Notes: generated from the letters alone by a model not told the origin. DNA of 64,000 bases from Bacillota bacterium (GCA_009780065.1 WRAS01000002.1:137916-201915); one strand, 5' to 3'. Positions 1 through 8,887 are shown, counted from the first letter of the stretch. Program-made: numbers and translations.

Positions 1-813
1 TGACAATCCCCCTGGAGGACAATAAGGAATTCGTACCGCCCCTAAATAAGTCATGTTTAACCTGTGCTGGAGATGTGCTGGAACCAGGCTATGGTGTGCA
101 TAAGCAACAGTACGAGTTACGCGTGAGCCTGGATTAAGTTGAACATAAAACTGCCTTGGGGAATTAAAACTCAAGTTCGCATTTGCTCTTGGGTTTCTTG
201 CAGTTTGTTCCGGAAAAAACGGATTGAAACGCGTTACTGTTGTATCTGTTGTAGGAATTGGCGGTAGACCATTTAAAATCTCCCAATGAACATAAGGGGT
301 TGCCCCACTACTTCCTGTAGTCCCTGTTGTCCCTATCGGGTCACCAACAGAAATTGGCACACCTACTTGTATACCAGGCAGTATACTTCCCAAATGAGCA
401 TACATTGTAAAAAGAGTCATGCGCGCAACTTGACCTGGAAAGTTAGCAGGTTCGTGCCTTATAACCACACGATTTCCATAACCCGCACCGCTATTCCACC
501 TGTATACACAAGCAATTGTGCCAGTTGCAGATGCCACAACAGCTGTAGCCTGTGTAACAGGCGTATTAGAAAATGGAGCCGTCATTCGTACCAAATCAAC
601 ACCCATGTGAAATCGCAAAATATTTCCAGTAAATCTGTTTGCACCAAAAACAGTAAAATCGTGACCATTTGCTATAGGATTAGCAGATGGAATAACCATA
701 ACCGGACCCTCTATCGGTAACCTAAAGGTTGCAGTTCCAGATTGACCCGGGATTTGACCAGGAGAACCTGGAAGTTGACCTTGACCTGAACCTTGTTCAC
801 CAGGCTCTCTCAT
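1..813 (-). CDS. M23 (LytM/peptidase_M23) family endopeptidase domain, 3' end outside window
   Basis: This frame is open from an ATG at 813 to the window edge (271 codons, stop not seen). After a Gly/Pro/Gln-rich linker comes a LytM-type zinc peptidase domain: HMGVD (first zinc ligands), a central MYAHLGSI stretch and a late VHWEI motif, all hallmarks of peptidoglycan-cleaving M23 enzymes. No signal peptide exists in this frame. A membrane segment lies immediately upstream in another frame (797-922), so the two are probably one secreted or anchored murein hydrolase broken by a frameshift. There is no convincing ribosome site before 813. The catalytic assignment is from motifs. The true gene structure is uncertain. 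Confidence 0.8.
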   Translation of the reverse strand, partial: MREPGEQGSGQGQLPGSPGQIPGQSGTATFRLPIEGPVMVIPSANPIANGHDFTVFGANRFTGNILRFHMGVDLVRMTAPFSNTPVTQATAVVASATGTIACVYRWNSGAGYGNRVVIRHEPANFPGQVARMTLFTMYAHLGSILPGIQVGVPISVGDPIGTTGTTGSSGATPYVHWEILNGLPPIPTTDTTVTRFNPFFPEQTARNPRANANLSFNSPRQFYVQLNPGSRVTRTVAYAHHSLVPAHLQHRLNMTYLGAVRIPYCPPGGLS

Positions 814-922
814 GAGATACAAAGGGAACAAGTACCGCGGAGATAACGGTAAAAATAATCACAAGGACACCAAGAAGACCAGTCAATAATCCACTGGCGG
901 CGCCATTTTCATATGCCAACAT
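797..922 (-). CDS. N-terminal membrane anchor/signal segment of the M23 peptidase (out of frame with it)
   Basis: A 41-codon frame starts at ATG 922 and encodes a short polar start followed by a hydrophobic helix (GLLTGLLGVLVIIFTVISAVLV). It stops at 797, after overlapping the peptidase frame by 17 nt. Reading through the junction with one extra AG unit in the short GA repeat near 805-812 would join this anchor to the M23 domain as a single protein with the order anchor, linker, peptidase. I infer a frameshift (real, or an assembly error). A genuine small membrane protein translationally coupled to the next frame is the alternative. Confidence 0.5.
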   Translation of the reverse strand: MLAYENGAASGLLTGLLGVLVIIFTVISAVLVPFVSHERAW

Positions 923-968
923 CAAGTTTTGAAATGTCCCCATACATCCTCGTTAGTTATGTACTTTT

Positions 969-2396
969 TCACACCCACCTTGCAAAAAGCGTAATCGATG
1001 TGTTAACAGTTATTGTGGTTCCTGGTGCGTGCACAACTGGTCCGTTATGCGTTGTTGCCCAACCAATAAATGCAAATCCAGCAAGACCAGGCAGGAAGTC
1101 ATTAGGATTAATAACAAATCCAGTAGGTACCCTTAACGCAAGTGTCATGCCAGACCCGTCCAGATTAAGTGTAACCGTGTGCTTTGTACCCCAAACAGCG
1201 TGCAAAGTGTTGTTGGCACCTGCCGAATTAATTGTTGTAATCGCGGTATTAAAATTAAACACCCCTCCGTTTGGTGCAGTTGACCAGTGGCGGAAGTAAA
1301 GATCTGGGTTAGAATTTGTTGGGTCTTGCGGTCTTGCAATGGTGTCTCCTGCCAATACTGTTTGTGTGGTTGAACCATTTAATGTACCACCCTGAGTATT
1401 AAAGGTAACGGTAAAGTCGTTTCTTTCCCAGACTGCAACAATTGATTTGTGACCAGTAACCGCAAGTGCACTGCCTCCGGTGAATACAACCGGAACACCT
1501 GGGTTTGTACTTGCTTCCCATCGAACAAGATCATATCCCGCGTTATTCACCACTGGCGCAATGCCGATAGGAGAACCAATCGCAAGTGTACGTGTTAATA
1601 TTTCATTATTCGCGCCACTTATAATTCCAAATGCAAGATTAAAAGCGCCAGGTGGGGTTAATGTTCCTGCACCCGCCGAGAATGTTACGATTGCTGCATC
1701 ATTGAATCTTGCAAATAATTCGATGTTTTGCGTTCTTGGTGCATTTAATTGCGCAGTATCAAAAAGCACTCCACCGTTTGGTTGCGTGTACCATCCATCA
1801 AATGTGAACGCGTTGCTTGAATGAAATACTGGGGTCGTACGCACACCATAACTTCCCGCAAACAAGCGTGTCATAGATGTTTGTTCAACAATTTGGTTAT
1901 TGCCCGCAAAATGTGTAAATGCTGCACCTTGCAGATGGAATGTTACATTAAGTGGTTCATTCCAAATTGCGGTTAGTGTCCCTTGCAATGTTCCTTGCGC
2001 ACCCCACTGGATACTGCCTTGATAAACTGTTCCATCAAAAACTTGTCCACCTGTATAAAGTCTGGTTGGTTGTAACGAGAACATCCATCCCATAAACGTT
2101 CCACCACCAGATGGTGGTTGCAATGTGGAACCCGCGAACCAAGCACTTTGGTTTGGAACCTGGAACCGGAAACTGTCTATCGCCGCAACCGGCATTGTTA
2201 CCGTTTGTCCGCCAGCCGAAAACGATCCCTCGCCCGCCGAAAATGTTACATTCAAAGTTGCCATTGTTGGGTTAGCCCCGGCATTCGCAACAATCAACAT
2301 CGTAGGCACAAAAACCATCGCAAAAAGACAGACGGCAAAAGTTGCAACTTTAATAATCTGTGTCTGTTTTGACTGTGTTCTTCCTTTGTTTTCCAA
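969..2396 (-). CDS. Secreted InlB B-repeat (Listeria-Bacteroides repeat) surface protein
   Basis: A 475-residue protein with a charged N-terminus and a single hydrophobic signal/anchor helix (about residues 15-38). It is then built almost entirely of tandem beta-grasp InlB B-type repeats, recognisable from recurring WxxTHNGPV, WSTAPNGG and WYTQPNGG-like cores ending in LFARW or AVW. It ends directly after the last repeat, with no LPxTG or other sorting signal. The start is TTG at 2396, chosen because AGGAGG lies 7 nt upstream and no in-frame ATG fits. The likely role is extracellular adhesion or matrix. It lies next to the M23 peptidase on the same strand. Confidence 0.8.
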   Translation of the reverse strand: MENKGRTQSKQTQIIKVATFAVCLFAMVFVPTMLIVANAGANPTMATLNVTFSAGEGSFSAGGQTVTMPVAAIDSFRFQVPNQSAWFAGSTLQPPSGGGTFMGWMFSLQPTRLYTGGQVFDGTVYQGSIQWGAQGTLQGTLTAIWNEPLNVTFHLQGAAFTHFAGNNQIVEQTSMTRLFAGSYGVRTTPVFHSSNAFTFDGWYTQPNGGVLFDTAQLNAPRTQNIELFARFNDAAIVTFSAGAGTLTPPGAFNLAFGIISGANNEILTRTLAIGSPIGIAPVVNNAGYDLVRWEASTNPGVPVVFTGGSALAVTGHKSIVAVWERNDFTVTFNTQGGTLNGSTTQTVLAGDTIARPQDPTNSNPDLYFRHWSTAPNGGVFNFNTAITTINSAGANNTLHAVWGTKHTVTLNLDGSGMTLALRVPTGFVINPNDFLPGLAGFAFIGWATTHNGPVVHAPGTTITVNTSITLFARWV

Positions 2397-2434
2397 AAAA
2401 CTGTCCTCCTATGTATCTAAAAATCCCTAATATA

Positions 2435-2464
2435 GTATTACCATTCAAAGCACAATTATGTCAA
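2435..2464 (-). promoter_or_regulatory. Sigma-A-type promoter of the InlB-repeat gene
   Basis: On the minus strand, TTGACA (2459-2464), an 18-nt spacer and TAATAC (2435-2440) lie upstream of the AGGAGG/TTG start at 2396. This gives a normal leader with a Shine-Dalgarno site. Confidence 0.5.
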
Positions 2465-2479
2465 ATGAAATTAGTTAAC

Positions 2480-3178
2480 CTAGTCAAAACCCCTCATAAT
2501 TACCTTATTGACGTATTTTGAAACAATATCCGCAAACCCCTGGGCATCTTTCTTTGTATGCGGAAAAAGCACAACTTTATGCGAATTAGAAAAGTTATTC
2601 GGAACAAATTGCTGTAACTGAAAGCACTTTGCACCACGTAATATTATTCCAATTTGCTGAAAATCTTCTTGCGATAAAATGGGTGCAAGTGTAGTTCGAA
2701 ACATATAATCGACCTTTTCTTGGCTTATTAAATATTGAATACTAGAGCGTATTTCACCTATGTTTACCTTTGCGCAAGTGACCTCTTCGTATTTGTCTAG
2801 CGGTGCTTTTATATCCATCGCAACATAATCCACAAGACCATCTTCCACAAGTTGCTTTATCAACTTTGAATTAGTTCCATTGGTATCAAGTTTTACAAGA
2901 AGGCCAAGCAACTTGACCTCCTTAATAACATGTACAATATGCGGATGCAATGCGGCTTCTCCGCCAGTTATGACTACCCCATCGATAAAGCCAATCTGCT
3001 CGCTTAGTTGGGATAAAATTTCATCAAAATCTTTTGTATTAGAATCTTGGGCAAGGATTTCAAAATTGTGGCAATAATAACATCGCATATTGCATCCACC
3101 AAGAAAGATAACCGACGCAACCATGCCAGGATAGTCAATAAAACTGTTCTTTTGAAATCCCGCTACTTTGATTTTCAC
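2480..3178 (-). CDS. nrdG: Anaerobic ribonucleoside-triphosphate reductase activating protein NrdG
   Basis: A 232-residue radical SAM enzyme that installs the glycyl radical on NrdD. The [4Fe-4S]-binding motif GGCNMRCYYCHN (CX3CX2C) is near residue 30, preceded by the typical FxKxSFIDYPG start. A glycine-rich TGGEA SAM-contact motif follows. The gene begins 3 nt after nrdD stops, so the two are co-transcribed and translated together. Length and motifs match the NrdG family that also includes other activases. Pairing with nrdD fixes the identity. Confidence 0.93.
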   Translation of the reverse strand: MKIKVAGFQKNSFIDYPGMVASVIFLGGCNMRCYYCHNFEILAQDSNTKDFDEILSQLSEQIGFIDGVVITGGEAALHPHIVHVIKEVKLLGLLVKLDTNGTNSKLIKQLVEDGLVDYVAMDIKAPLDKYEEVTCAKVNIGEIRSSIQYLISQEKVDYMFRTTLAPILSQEDFQQIGIILRGAKCFQLQQFVPNNFSNSHKVVLFPHTKKDAQGFADIVSKYVNKVIMRGFD

Positions 3179-3181
3179 AAA

Positions 3182-5329
3182 TTACTCCGCAACCTTGAAT
3201 CTTTTACGTTCATGGAACTCGGTTCTCTTTCCTGCGTTAAAATCCGCAACCGGTCTAAGGAAACCTACCACACGCGTCCAAACCTCGGTATCGCTGTCAC
3301 ATGTTTTACATTTCCACTGCTCGCCTTTAAGATATCCATGTTCACCACAAATACTGAATGTTGGGGTCAGAGAAATATATGGCATTTTGTTTGTTGCAAA
3401 TATTTTTCGGATAAGATTTTTTGCAGTTTCCTTGTCCTCCAAACGCTCGCCCATATAGATATGCAACACCGTACCACCTGTATAAAGAGATTGCAACTCA
3501 TCCTGCATTTTAATTACCTTGAACACGTCTTCACTGAACATTACTGGCATTTGGGTACTGTTTGTGTAGTATGGTGTGTCACCACCGCTGGCAACAATAT
3601 CTGGGTAACGCTTTTTATCAATCATAGCCAATCTTGGTGCAACACCTTCCGCTGGAGTAGCCTCTAGGTTATAGATACTGCCCGTTTCATTTTGGTATTG
3701 AACCATCTTGCCACGCAGGAAATCCAAAATCTTTATCGCAAATTGGTTCCCAACTTCGGTGTCAATTCCTTTGTCTTTTCCAAGAAAGTTCAGCAAGCAC
3801 TCGTGCATTCCAACCACACCTATTGTGGAAAAGTGGTTCGCCCAATATCCGCCCGCAGAATCCTTAACGGTTTGAAGATAAAACTTGCTGTATGGATATA
3901 GACCTTTTACTGTTTGGTCTTCCACAACCTTTCTTTTAATCTCTAAACTGGTTTTTGCAAGGTCGGACAGACGCTCTAGGTTACTGAAAAATTCTTCTTC
4001 GTTCTTGCTTTTGTAACCAATTCTTGGCAAGTTGATTGTTACTACCCCAACAGAACCTGTCAATGGGTTAGAACCAAACAATCCACCACCACGCTTTTTC
4101 AATTGACTGACATCCAATCTAAGACGACAACACATGGAAACCGCATCATCCGGTGAAAGATCCGAATTAATAAAGTTAGCAAAATAAGGTATCCCATACT
4201 TACATGTCATTTCCATAATACTGTCCATAACTTCGGAGTTCCAATTTAAATCTGGTGTTACGTTGATTGTTGGGATTGGGAACGAGAACACGCGTCCAGA
4301 TGCATCTCCACCTAACATGACCTCGCAAAATGCTTTGTTAAACATATCCATTTCGGCTTGGAATTCTTTGTATGTTTCCTCTTGTGGCATTCCGCCGATA
4401 ATTACGTGCTCGTCTCTTAGTGCTTTTGGGCATGTAATATCCAAAGTAACGTTGCTGAACGGACATTGGAATCCAACTCGTGTCGCTACGTTCATGTTGT
4501 ACATGTACTCTTGGATTGCTTGTTTAACTTGTTTATATGTAAGTCCATCATAACGAATAAATGGTGCAAGGTATGTGTCAAAACTGGACCATGCTTGCGC
4601 CCCTGCTGTTTCGCCCTGAAACGTGAATGTTGCATTCACCAATTGACCAAGTGCAGACCGAAAATGTTTTGGCGGCGCAGAAGAAATCTTGCCCGGAACA
4701 CCGGTAAAGCCCATCATAAGAATTTGCTTAACATCCCAACCCACACAATATGCACCATAGAATCCAAGGTCATGAAGGTGAAACGCACCACTGCGGTGTG
4801 ATTCGGCAACTTCGTATGGGTAAACCTCGTTAAGCCAGTATCTTTTTGTAAACTCTTCACGTACATAGTTCATCAAGCCCATAACAGAACGTTGTTGGTT
4901 TGAATTTTCTTTTACTGCAAAATCATCTCCACCAAGGTATTTTTCAAACGTTTTAATTGTTGCACCAATAAGGGCGTTTTCCTCACGTGCACCACGACGC
5001 TTTTCACGGTAAAGAATATATGCCTTTGCAACCTGGTCGTGACCCGCTTTTATAAGTTGTTTTTCAACAAGATCCTGCACCTCTTCCACGGTAGGTATTT
5101 TATTACCATAACGGGCAATCAGTTCTATTTCCACGTCATCCGCAATTTTCTCTGAACGCGTTCTGTCACTTCCGCCACATGCAACCGCAGCCTTAAAGAT
5201 GGCGTCTGCAATCTTTGCAAGGTCAAACTTTTCGCGCCGACCGTCCCTTTTCATCAGAAACTTTATCGTCGGTTTCTCCTGCGCCGCCTTTTTAACTGGC
5301 TTTTTCTTTTCTGTCAACTGTTTACCCAT
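3182..5329 (-). CDS. nrdD: Anaerobic ribonucleoside-triphosphate reductase NrdD (class III)
   Basis: Reduces ribonucleoside triphosphates to dNTPs without oxygen. The product is 715 residues from the ATG at 5329, which is preceded by AAAGGAGG with a 5-nt gap. A longer in-frame start at 5353 lacks a ribosome site. An ATP-cone is at the N-terminus (MKRDGRREKFDLAKIADAI), followed by the large glycyl-radical barrel. A C-terminal zinc site has CGEHGY...CKTC, and the radical loop region is RVVGFLRP. nrdG follows directly. Two NrdR-like palindromes overlap its promoter. The class III enzyme indicates an anaerobic life style. Confidence 0.95.
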   Translation of the reverse strand: MGKQLTEKKKPVKKAAQEKPTIKFLMKRDGRREKFDLAKIADAIFKAAVACGGSDRTRSEKIADDVEIELIARYGNKIPTVEEVQDLVEKQLIKAGHDQVAKAYILYREKRRGAREENALIGATIKTFEKYLGGDDFAVKENSNQQRSVMGLMNYVREEFTKRYWLNEVYPYEVAESHRSGAFHLHDLGFYGAYCVGWDVKQILMMGFTGVPGKISSAPPKHFRSALGQLVNATFTFQGETAGAQAWSSFDTYLAPFIRYDGLTYKQVKQAIQEYMYNMNVATRVGFQCPFSNVTLDITCPKALRDEHVIIGGMPQEETYKEFQAEMDMFNKAFCEVMLGGDASGRVFSFPIPTINVTPDLNWNSEVMDSIMEMTCKYGIPYFANFINSDLSPDDAVSMCCRLRLDVSQLKKRGGGLFGSNPLTGSVGVVTINLPRIGYKSKNEEEFFSNLERLSDLAKTSLEIKRKVVEDQTVKGLYPYSKFYLQTVKDSAGGYWANHFSTIGVVGMHECLLNFLGKDKGIDTEVGNQFAIKILDFLRGKMVQYQNETGSIYNLEATPAEGVAPRLAMIDKKRYPDIVASGGDTPYYTNSTQMPVMFSEDVFKVIKMQDELQSLYTGGTVLHIYMGERLEDKETAKNLIRKIFATNKMPYISLTPTFSICGEHGYLKGEQWKCKTCDSDTEVWTRVVGFLRPVADFNAGKRTEFHERKRFKVAE

Positions 5330-5375
5330 TTTTCCTCCTTTAACCCGATACAAGGGCTATTAATGTATATGCTAC

Positions 5376-5435
5376 ATCATAGCAAAACACAACATGTTGT
5401 GCAAGTAAAATTTGTGCGTATACCAAATATTGTAT
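5376..5435 (-). promoter_or_regulatory. nrdD promoter with tandem NrdR-like boxes
   Basis: Minus-strand TTGCAC (5399-5404), a 17-nt spacer and TATGAT (5376-5381) form a sigma-A-type promoter. Two 16-bp NrdR-box-like sites are present: ACACAACATGTTGTGC (5387-5402; inner 14 bp a perfect palindrome), covering the -35 and spacer, and ATACCAAATATTGTAT (5420-5435) just upstream. Their centres are 33 bp apart, about three helical turns, as is typical for NrdR pairs. Repression by NrdR is inferred. No nrdR gene is in the window. Confidence 0.65.
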
Positions 5436-5598
5436 TTTGTGCACAAAAATTTTGTTTTCTTGCATTTTCCTGTTGACAACTTTTAAAGGTTATGTTTTAT
5501 CCTTGGGGGATTTCATTAAAGGAATATAGCATAAAATAAACCCATGCGGTTATACTTTTCCTTTATATTTGATATCCCCTCGGGCATCGATTCATAAA

Positions 5599-5973
5599 TT
5601 ACTGCTCTGGCTCGACCTCGGGATTTTCATGACTTGCGATATGGTTTGCAATAACTGTATCTCTGATAACATCTCTGTCCTCTTCTGGTATGGCGTAGCC
5701 AAACAAACCTCGTGATATTCCACGGGCAGATATCATTGAATCTCGCATAGAAATAAAGTTGTCACGTTGATACGCTATCTTCGTATCAATTTCATCTGGA
5801 TGACATCCGTGATCATGGCAAACTGTTATCATCGTGTTTCTTGCATTTCTCCAAGAGATGTTTTCATCGCCAAAACTAGAAGGAGCAACATCATCCGTTT
5901 GACCACATCCAACCAGTGCTGCCTTTAAAAGTAATAATCCGGCAAAAGTCGCCGCAAGTTTTCTTTTTTTCAT
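5599..5973 (-). CDS. Small predicted lipoprotein with a CHDHGCHPDE motif
   Basis: A 124-residue product from the ATG at 5973. It has a short basic start, a hydrophobic core and a lipobox LVGC (Cys about residue 23), so it should be lipid-anchored outside the membrane. The mature part is acidic and holds a striking Cys/His cluster, VCHDHGCHPDE, that could bind metal or form a disulfide. I recognise no family. Longer in-frame starts upstream overlap the terminator of the preceding gene and spoil the signal peptide. There is no Shine-Dalgarno sequence, and a promoter ends 5 nt before the ATG. Confidence 0.7.
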   Translation of the reverse strand: MKKRKLAATFAGLLLLKAALVGCGQTDDVAPSSFGDENISWRNARNTMITVCHDHGCHPDEIDTKIAYQRDNFISMRDSMISARGISRGLFGYAIPEEDRDVIRDTVIANHIASHENPEVEPEQ

Positions 5974-5978
5974 AATAT

Positions 5979-6007
5979 ATTGTATCAAAAAAATTACACT
6001 ATGTAAA
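5979..6007 (-). promoter_or_regulatory. Promoter for the lipoprotein gene, predicted leaderless
   Basis: TTTACA (6002-6007), a 17-nt spacer and TACAAT (5979-5984) on the minus strand. Only 5 nt separate the -10 from the ATG at 5973, so transcription should begin at or next to the start codon. Confidence 0.5.
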
Positions 6008-6012
6008 TAGGC

Positions 6013-6043
6013 AAAAAAAAAGCAGCCTAATTGGCTGCTTTTT
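6013..6043 (-). terminator. Intrinsic terminator of the coiled-coil gene
   Basis: The stem AGCAGCC/GGCTGCT with a 5-nt loop (6021-6039) is followed on the minus strand by nine T residues. It lies just after the stop of the 923-residue protein. Confidence 0.85.
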
Positions 6044-6046
6044 ATT

Positions 6047-8818
6047 TTACTTGCTTTCTGTACTTTGACTTTCAAAGAATACGATTGCCTGGGTTACTTG
6101 TTCGATGTCGGCTTGAAGTTGTCTATTCTGTGCCTTAAGAACACGATCCAAGTTTTCCAATGTTGGGAAACGGTCACGGTTCTTTTGCATAATCTCTTCA
6201 CAGTTTGCCACACTTTGCTGCAATCCGGTCAACTGTTGAACATCTTGTTCCAACTTCTTCACACGCTCTGGATCTAGGTTTGCAATGTTGTTCACACCGT
6301 AGATGTGTACCTGTTGTTTTGCAACGATGGCTTCACGCTTTCTAAGAAGTTTCAAGTCACGTTCCAACGTGTCACGGATACGGCGAAGTGGAACAAATTC
6401 CTTGTTATTTCCGCGGATTGAACGTTCGTTCTCGCGTAGACGCTCACGAAGTTCTTCCATTCTTGCGCGGTAATCGATAAGGATTCTGTCACGCTCTTCC
6501 GCTGTGTAAACACGTTCTGTTATCAATGTGTGTACTTCGCGCGCTTCTGTAAGAATTCTGGTTTCTTCGCGTGCGATGTGTTGTTCTTTAACCTCTAACT
6601 CGGTTACACGCGCTTGCATCTTTTGCTCTTCTTCTTTCAATTGTCCTTGCATCTTTTCGAACTTTTCTTTCAATTGACGTTCTTTCTCTTCATGCTCTTT
6701 CGCCAATCTTTCTTTCTCGGCCGCAATCTCGCGCTGAACATCTTCCGCATTTGCGTCACCATTTCCTTGTGGACGAGATTTCAGTTCTTCTATCTCTTCT
6801 TCCAACTTGGCTTTTTGTGCAAGAAGTTTTTCACGCTCTATCTTCAATTCTTCTTCCAGGTCAGATTTTGCTTCTTCCCTTGCTTGTTCGATTTCCTCTT
6901 GCGCTTTTTGAATCTCGGCTTGTTCGGCTTTTAATTCCTCGGCTTTGTCTGCAAGTTGTCTGCTTTCGCGTTGCAATTCCTCGCGCAATTGAAGATATTT
7001 TTCACTTAGGCGACGTTCGTTCTCTTCATACTCGGCTTTGATTTGCTCTGCCATTTTTTCGCGTTCAGCATCAAGGTCAGCATTCTTTTCTTTGCTTGCT
7101 TTTTTCTTGATTTCTTCTTGTTCTTTCTTTGCTTGTTCCAATTCTTTCATCAACTGTCTGTTCTTTTCTTCTAACTCTTCGGCTTCTTTTGCAATTTGCA
7201 TGTTCAGTTGTGATAGTTCATTACGTAATGCCTCTTGCTCGGCTTCGTTAGCACGTCTGGTCTCTTCGTTTTGGGCTTCCATTTGCGCCTTTAGTGCTTC
7301 GTACTTTTCTTCCAATTCTCTATCATGTGCTTCTTGCTCGGCTTTTAACTTTGCAATTAACTCTTCTTTATCTTCTTCTTGTTTCTTTTTGTCGTCTTCA
7401 CCTTCCACCACGGTTTTCTTCAACATTTCGAATTCTTTCTGCATTTGGGCTTGAACCGCTTCTCTCTCCGCTTCGATTTCATCTTTAATCGCTTTTGCTT
7501 CTTCGCGTGTTGCTTTTTGCTCTTCCACAAGGATTGCGATTAACTTTGTAATCTCGCTTGATCTCTCTTCTATCTTTGTTGTTTCGGTTACTGTATTTTT
7601 TGGCTCTTTCGCATCTGCAAGCATTTTTTCGAATTCAGCACGTTGTGCTTTTCTTTCCTCTTCCATTTCTTGCATCTTCTTTTCCAATTCATGCTTCAGT
7701 AGCTCTACCTCGTCGTTCTCGCGATCTAGTTCTTCCTGCTTCGCTTTTTTCTCTTCTTCCAACTTTGCACGCTTTTCATCTTCTAACTTGTCTTCTTTCG
7801 CAGTACCTAGCGCCTCAATCTCTTTTCTCATCTTTGCGATTGCTTCGTCATTTTGTGCTTTGATTTGTGCAAGTGCATCGTTGTATTGTTTTTGTTGTGC
7901 AAGGAACTCGGCCTGTTTCTCGGCTTCTGATGCCTCTAACTCGGCACGTAGTTTTTCAATCTCCTCACGTGTTGCGTCGGTTTGTTCTACCAACTTGACT
8001 GGTTCTTCTTTCTTGTCATTCTCTCTTTTTTCAAGAGCCGCCATGATTTGGTCAAAACGCTCTTGCATTTCTTTATCCTTTGCACTTGTTTCACCAAGTG
8101 CCTCTTTAGATGGACCGACTTCCGCTTGGTCATCTGTGTCCGTGAAATTCGGATCAGCCCAAGGGTTTGCGTTGTTTTTTGATTGGGCTGGTTTTGTTTC
8201 TTCTTCGTCTGCCCATGGATTTTTTGCAGGTTGTTGTTTTTGGTCTTTTGCTTCATCTGCCCATGGGTTTTTGTCTGCCCAAGGGTTTGTTTCTTGTTTG
8301 CCTTTATCTTGCTGTTTGTTGTTTGTTCCGAATGCATCTTCCTGTTCGTCACTTTCCTCAAAAAAATTCTTCGCAGGTTTTCCGGCAGGTTGTTGTTTTT
8401 GTGCGTTTTTGTCTTCTTTTCTTGCCTCTGGTTTTGCCTCTGGGTCATGTCTTCCCATTACATCATTACGTGTAAAGTCCGAGAATGCTCCCTCGTTTGA
8501 CTTGTCCACTTTGACGGGTTCGCCTTTTGCTCTTTGTTGCTCTTGTTCTTTTTTTGCCTGTTCTTCTTGCTGCTGTTTCTCAGCCGCTTTTCTTTCACGT
8601 TCTACTTTTTCTTGTTCTTCACGTTCCTCACGACGCTGACGCGCTTCGGCACTTCTTGCCTGCCTGTCTTCACTTGACCTTGCTGCGATTTTTCTGAATT
8701 GACTGAACAGAAAAATCAATGCAAAGATGAAATAAAGTCCAATTAAAATCAGCCCTATTACCAGAACCACATTAAGGAAACCTTGATTTGCACCCGCATT
8801 GTTTAAAAGTGTAATCAT
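6047..8818 (-). CDS. Membrane-anchored giant coiled-coil protein with NPWAD repeats
   Basis: A 923-residue protein of unknown family. One membrane helix (about residues 14-38) is followed by a basic patch (RKIAARSSEDRQAR), predicting a cytoplasmic body. Next comes a Gln/Lys/Glu-rich low-complexity linker with four NPWAD motifs (about residues 180-225). Roughly 550 residues of nearly continuous charged coiled coil follow, and then a less charged C-terminal helical domain. The topology resembles EzrA or other division and scaffold proteins, but there is no sequence match I can claim. The ATG at 8818 has GGAGG 8 nt upstream. The gene is monocistronic, with its own promoter and terminator. Confidence 0.8.
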   Translation of the reverse strand: MITLLNNAGANQGFLNVVLVIGLILIGLYFIFALIFLFSQFRKIAARSSEDRQARSAEARQRREEREEQEKVERERKAAEKQQQEEQAKKEQEQQRAKGEPVKVDKSNEGAFSDFTRNDVMGRHDPEAKPEARKEDKNAQKQQPAGKPAKNFFEESDEQEDAFGTNNKQQDKGKQETNPWADKNPWADEAKDQKQQPAKNPWADEEETKPAQSKNNANPWADPNFTDTDDQAEVGPSKEALGETSAKDKEMQERFDQIMAALEKRENDKKEEPVKLVEQTDATREEIEKLRAELEASEAEKQAEFLAQQKQYNDALAQIKAQNDEAIAKMRKEIEALGTAKEDKLEDEKRAKLEEEKKAKQEELDRENDEVELLKHELEKKMQEMEEERKAQRAEFEKMLADAKEPKNTVTETTKIEERSSEITKLIAILVEEQKATREEAKAIKDEIEAEREAVQAQMQKEFEMLKKTVVEGEDDKKKQEEDKEELIAKLKAEQEAHDRELEEKYEALKAQMEAQNEETRRANEAEQEALRNELSQLNMQIAKEAEELEEKNRQLMKELEQAKKEQEEIKKKASKEKNADLDAEREKMAEQIKAEYEENERRLSEKYLQLREELQRESRQLADKAEELKAEQAEIQKAQEEIEQAREEAKSDLEEELKIEREKLLAQKAKLEEEIEELKSRPQGNGDANAEDVQREIAAEKERLAKEHEEKERQLKEKFEKMQGQLKEEEQKMQARVTELEVKEQHIAREETRILTEAREVHTLITERVYTAEERDRILIDYRARMEELRERLRENERSIRGNNKEFVPLRRIRDTLERDLKLLRKREAIVAKQQVHIYGVNNIANLDPERVKKLEQDVQQLTGLQQSVANCEEIMQKNRDRFPTLENLDRVLKAQNRQLQADIEQVTQAIVFFESQSTESK

Positions 8819-8858
8819 GACCCCAACCTCCGCTTTTGTCTATTGTATTTATTCTGGT

Positions 8859-8887
8859 ATTTTATCATTTATTATTCAAAAAGTCAA
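8859..8887 (-). promoter_or_regulatory. Promoter of the coiled-coil gene
   Basis: TTGACT (8882-8887), a 17-nt spacer and TAAAAT (8859-8864) on the minus strand, about 40 nt upstream of the ATG at 8818. This leaves room for a leader with a GGAGG ribosome site, unlike many neighbouring genes. Confidence 0.55.

Noticed and set aside
7788..8639. 283-codon plus-strand ORF rich in Ser, Phe and Cys
   Set aside because: It is the antisense of the Glu/Lys/Gln-rich coiled-coil gene. The composition is the mirror of those codons, and it has no ribosome site or domain.
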